From positions 64,880,982-64,944,981 of the forward strand of contig CM068831.1 in NCBI GenBank assembly GCA_028554795.2: DNA of 64,000 nt, read 5' to 3'. This document shows positions 63,557-64,000 of this stretch, one piece after another. Numbering within the stretch: the stretch's first letter is position 1; the number at the start of each line of letters is the position of its first letter. The notes under the pieces are model-generated. The model searched no databases. It worked only from the letters and a program-made list of their open reading frames with translations, and was not told the origin of the DNA. The position numbers and the translations under genes were made by a program. The DNA comes from Sinohyriopsis cumingii. Taxonomy: Eukaryota > Mollusca > Bivalvia > Unionida > Unionidae.

Positions 63557-64000
63557 TAAGTGATCGTACGTATCTATCTTATTAATTGTACCCAGTGTAA
63601 TGCATATAGTACCCACGGTTTGCATCTCCTGGTTCTGGCTAAACCATAAAACATTTTACGTTCGCAAGGAACGCATGTTGAACAAACATTCAACATATTC
63701 TATGAACATCCATTTTCAAGTAAGTATCTTCTGAATTGCCTTATCAGGCGATCTTTTTATGTGAGGAATGTTTAGTTGATGTACTAATTTGCGTATTTGG
63801 AAAATGTAATGTGCGATAGCTTTGGTCAAAGTTTATTAAATATGCACGGAATATGGGCTAAAGAGAAGAGAAAGGAGTCAAAGACATATGTTCCAGAACT
63901 CACCCATACCTAAAGCAGATCCAGATAGGATAGTTCAGGGTCCTCTCAATTTAATCTGATGTTTGGGCGACAAACTTATGCGTACCATAGATGACATCTT
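63557..64000. other. Sequence upstream of the - strand broken frame
   Basis: Non-coding in appearance; no promoter element could be assigned. Confidence 0.4.

Overview
The window is eukaryotic and AT-rich, from an animal with small exons, long repeat-filled introns and GT-AG splicing. Its tRNA-headed SINEs end in a 'gccgccatgtatagcc ... ggcgttaaaccc' tail of the type I associate with mollusc genomes. A mollusc, probably a bivalve, is my inference; nothing here fixes the species.

One well-supported gene fills about two thirds of the window: the 3' part of a SEL1L3 (protein sel-1 homolog 3) orthologue on the + strand. Fourteen coding exons between 7557 and 48177 join with consistent phases into 502 uninterrupted residues of Sel1-type (TPR-like) repeats. 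They end in one C-terminal membrane segment and a TAG stop at 48175-48177. The N-terminal part of the protein lies off the left edge. Introns range from about 0.66 kb to 6.9 kb.

The introns carry most of the structure. Minisatellites with units of about 18 to 78 bp occur in most of them, with a more diverged ~140 bp family in one. The most unusual is an array at 13440-14542, just upstream of the second visible exon. It repeats the intron-exon junction itself: 21 diverged copies of polypyrimidine tract, AG and the first ~27 bases of the exon, followed by the true acceptor. The next intron holds twelve exact 48-bp units, each also containing an acceptor-like tttcacag.

Mobile elements include: a broken Ty3/Gypsy-type LTR retrotransposon inserted in a minisatellite (about 8889-11881); a non-autonomous hAT element with a perfect 8-bp target duplication (12661-13004) and a second hAT-like one (59719-59899); two related remnants with a damaged zinc-finger region (18302-19113 and about 39640-40437); a pogo/Tigger-type transposase fragment (38446-38830); a MITE family with 'tatatactcactta' ends; a possible 1.45 kb 'cccgctataa'-ended element (33682-35137); and two tRNA-derived SINE families. 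SINE-A has a CAA-repeat tail and SINE-B a 'gataatgtgactgggtgggacatcatg' body, described here in parts. Several insertions are nested.

Downstream of the SEL1L3 stop the sequence is mostly non-coding: a probable long 3' UTR, two SINE-B copies, microsatellites, one weak exon-like interval (56942-57095), a decayed coding-like stretch on the - strand (60454-61215), and at the right end a CpG-rich broken reading frame on the - strand (62868-63556) of unknown family. I see no RNA gene, CRISPR array or operon-like structure.
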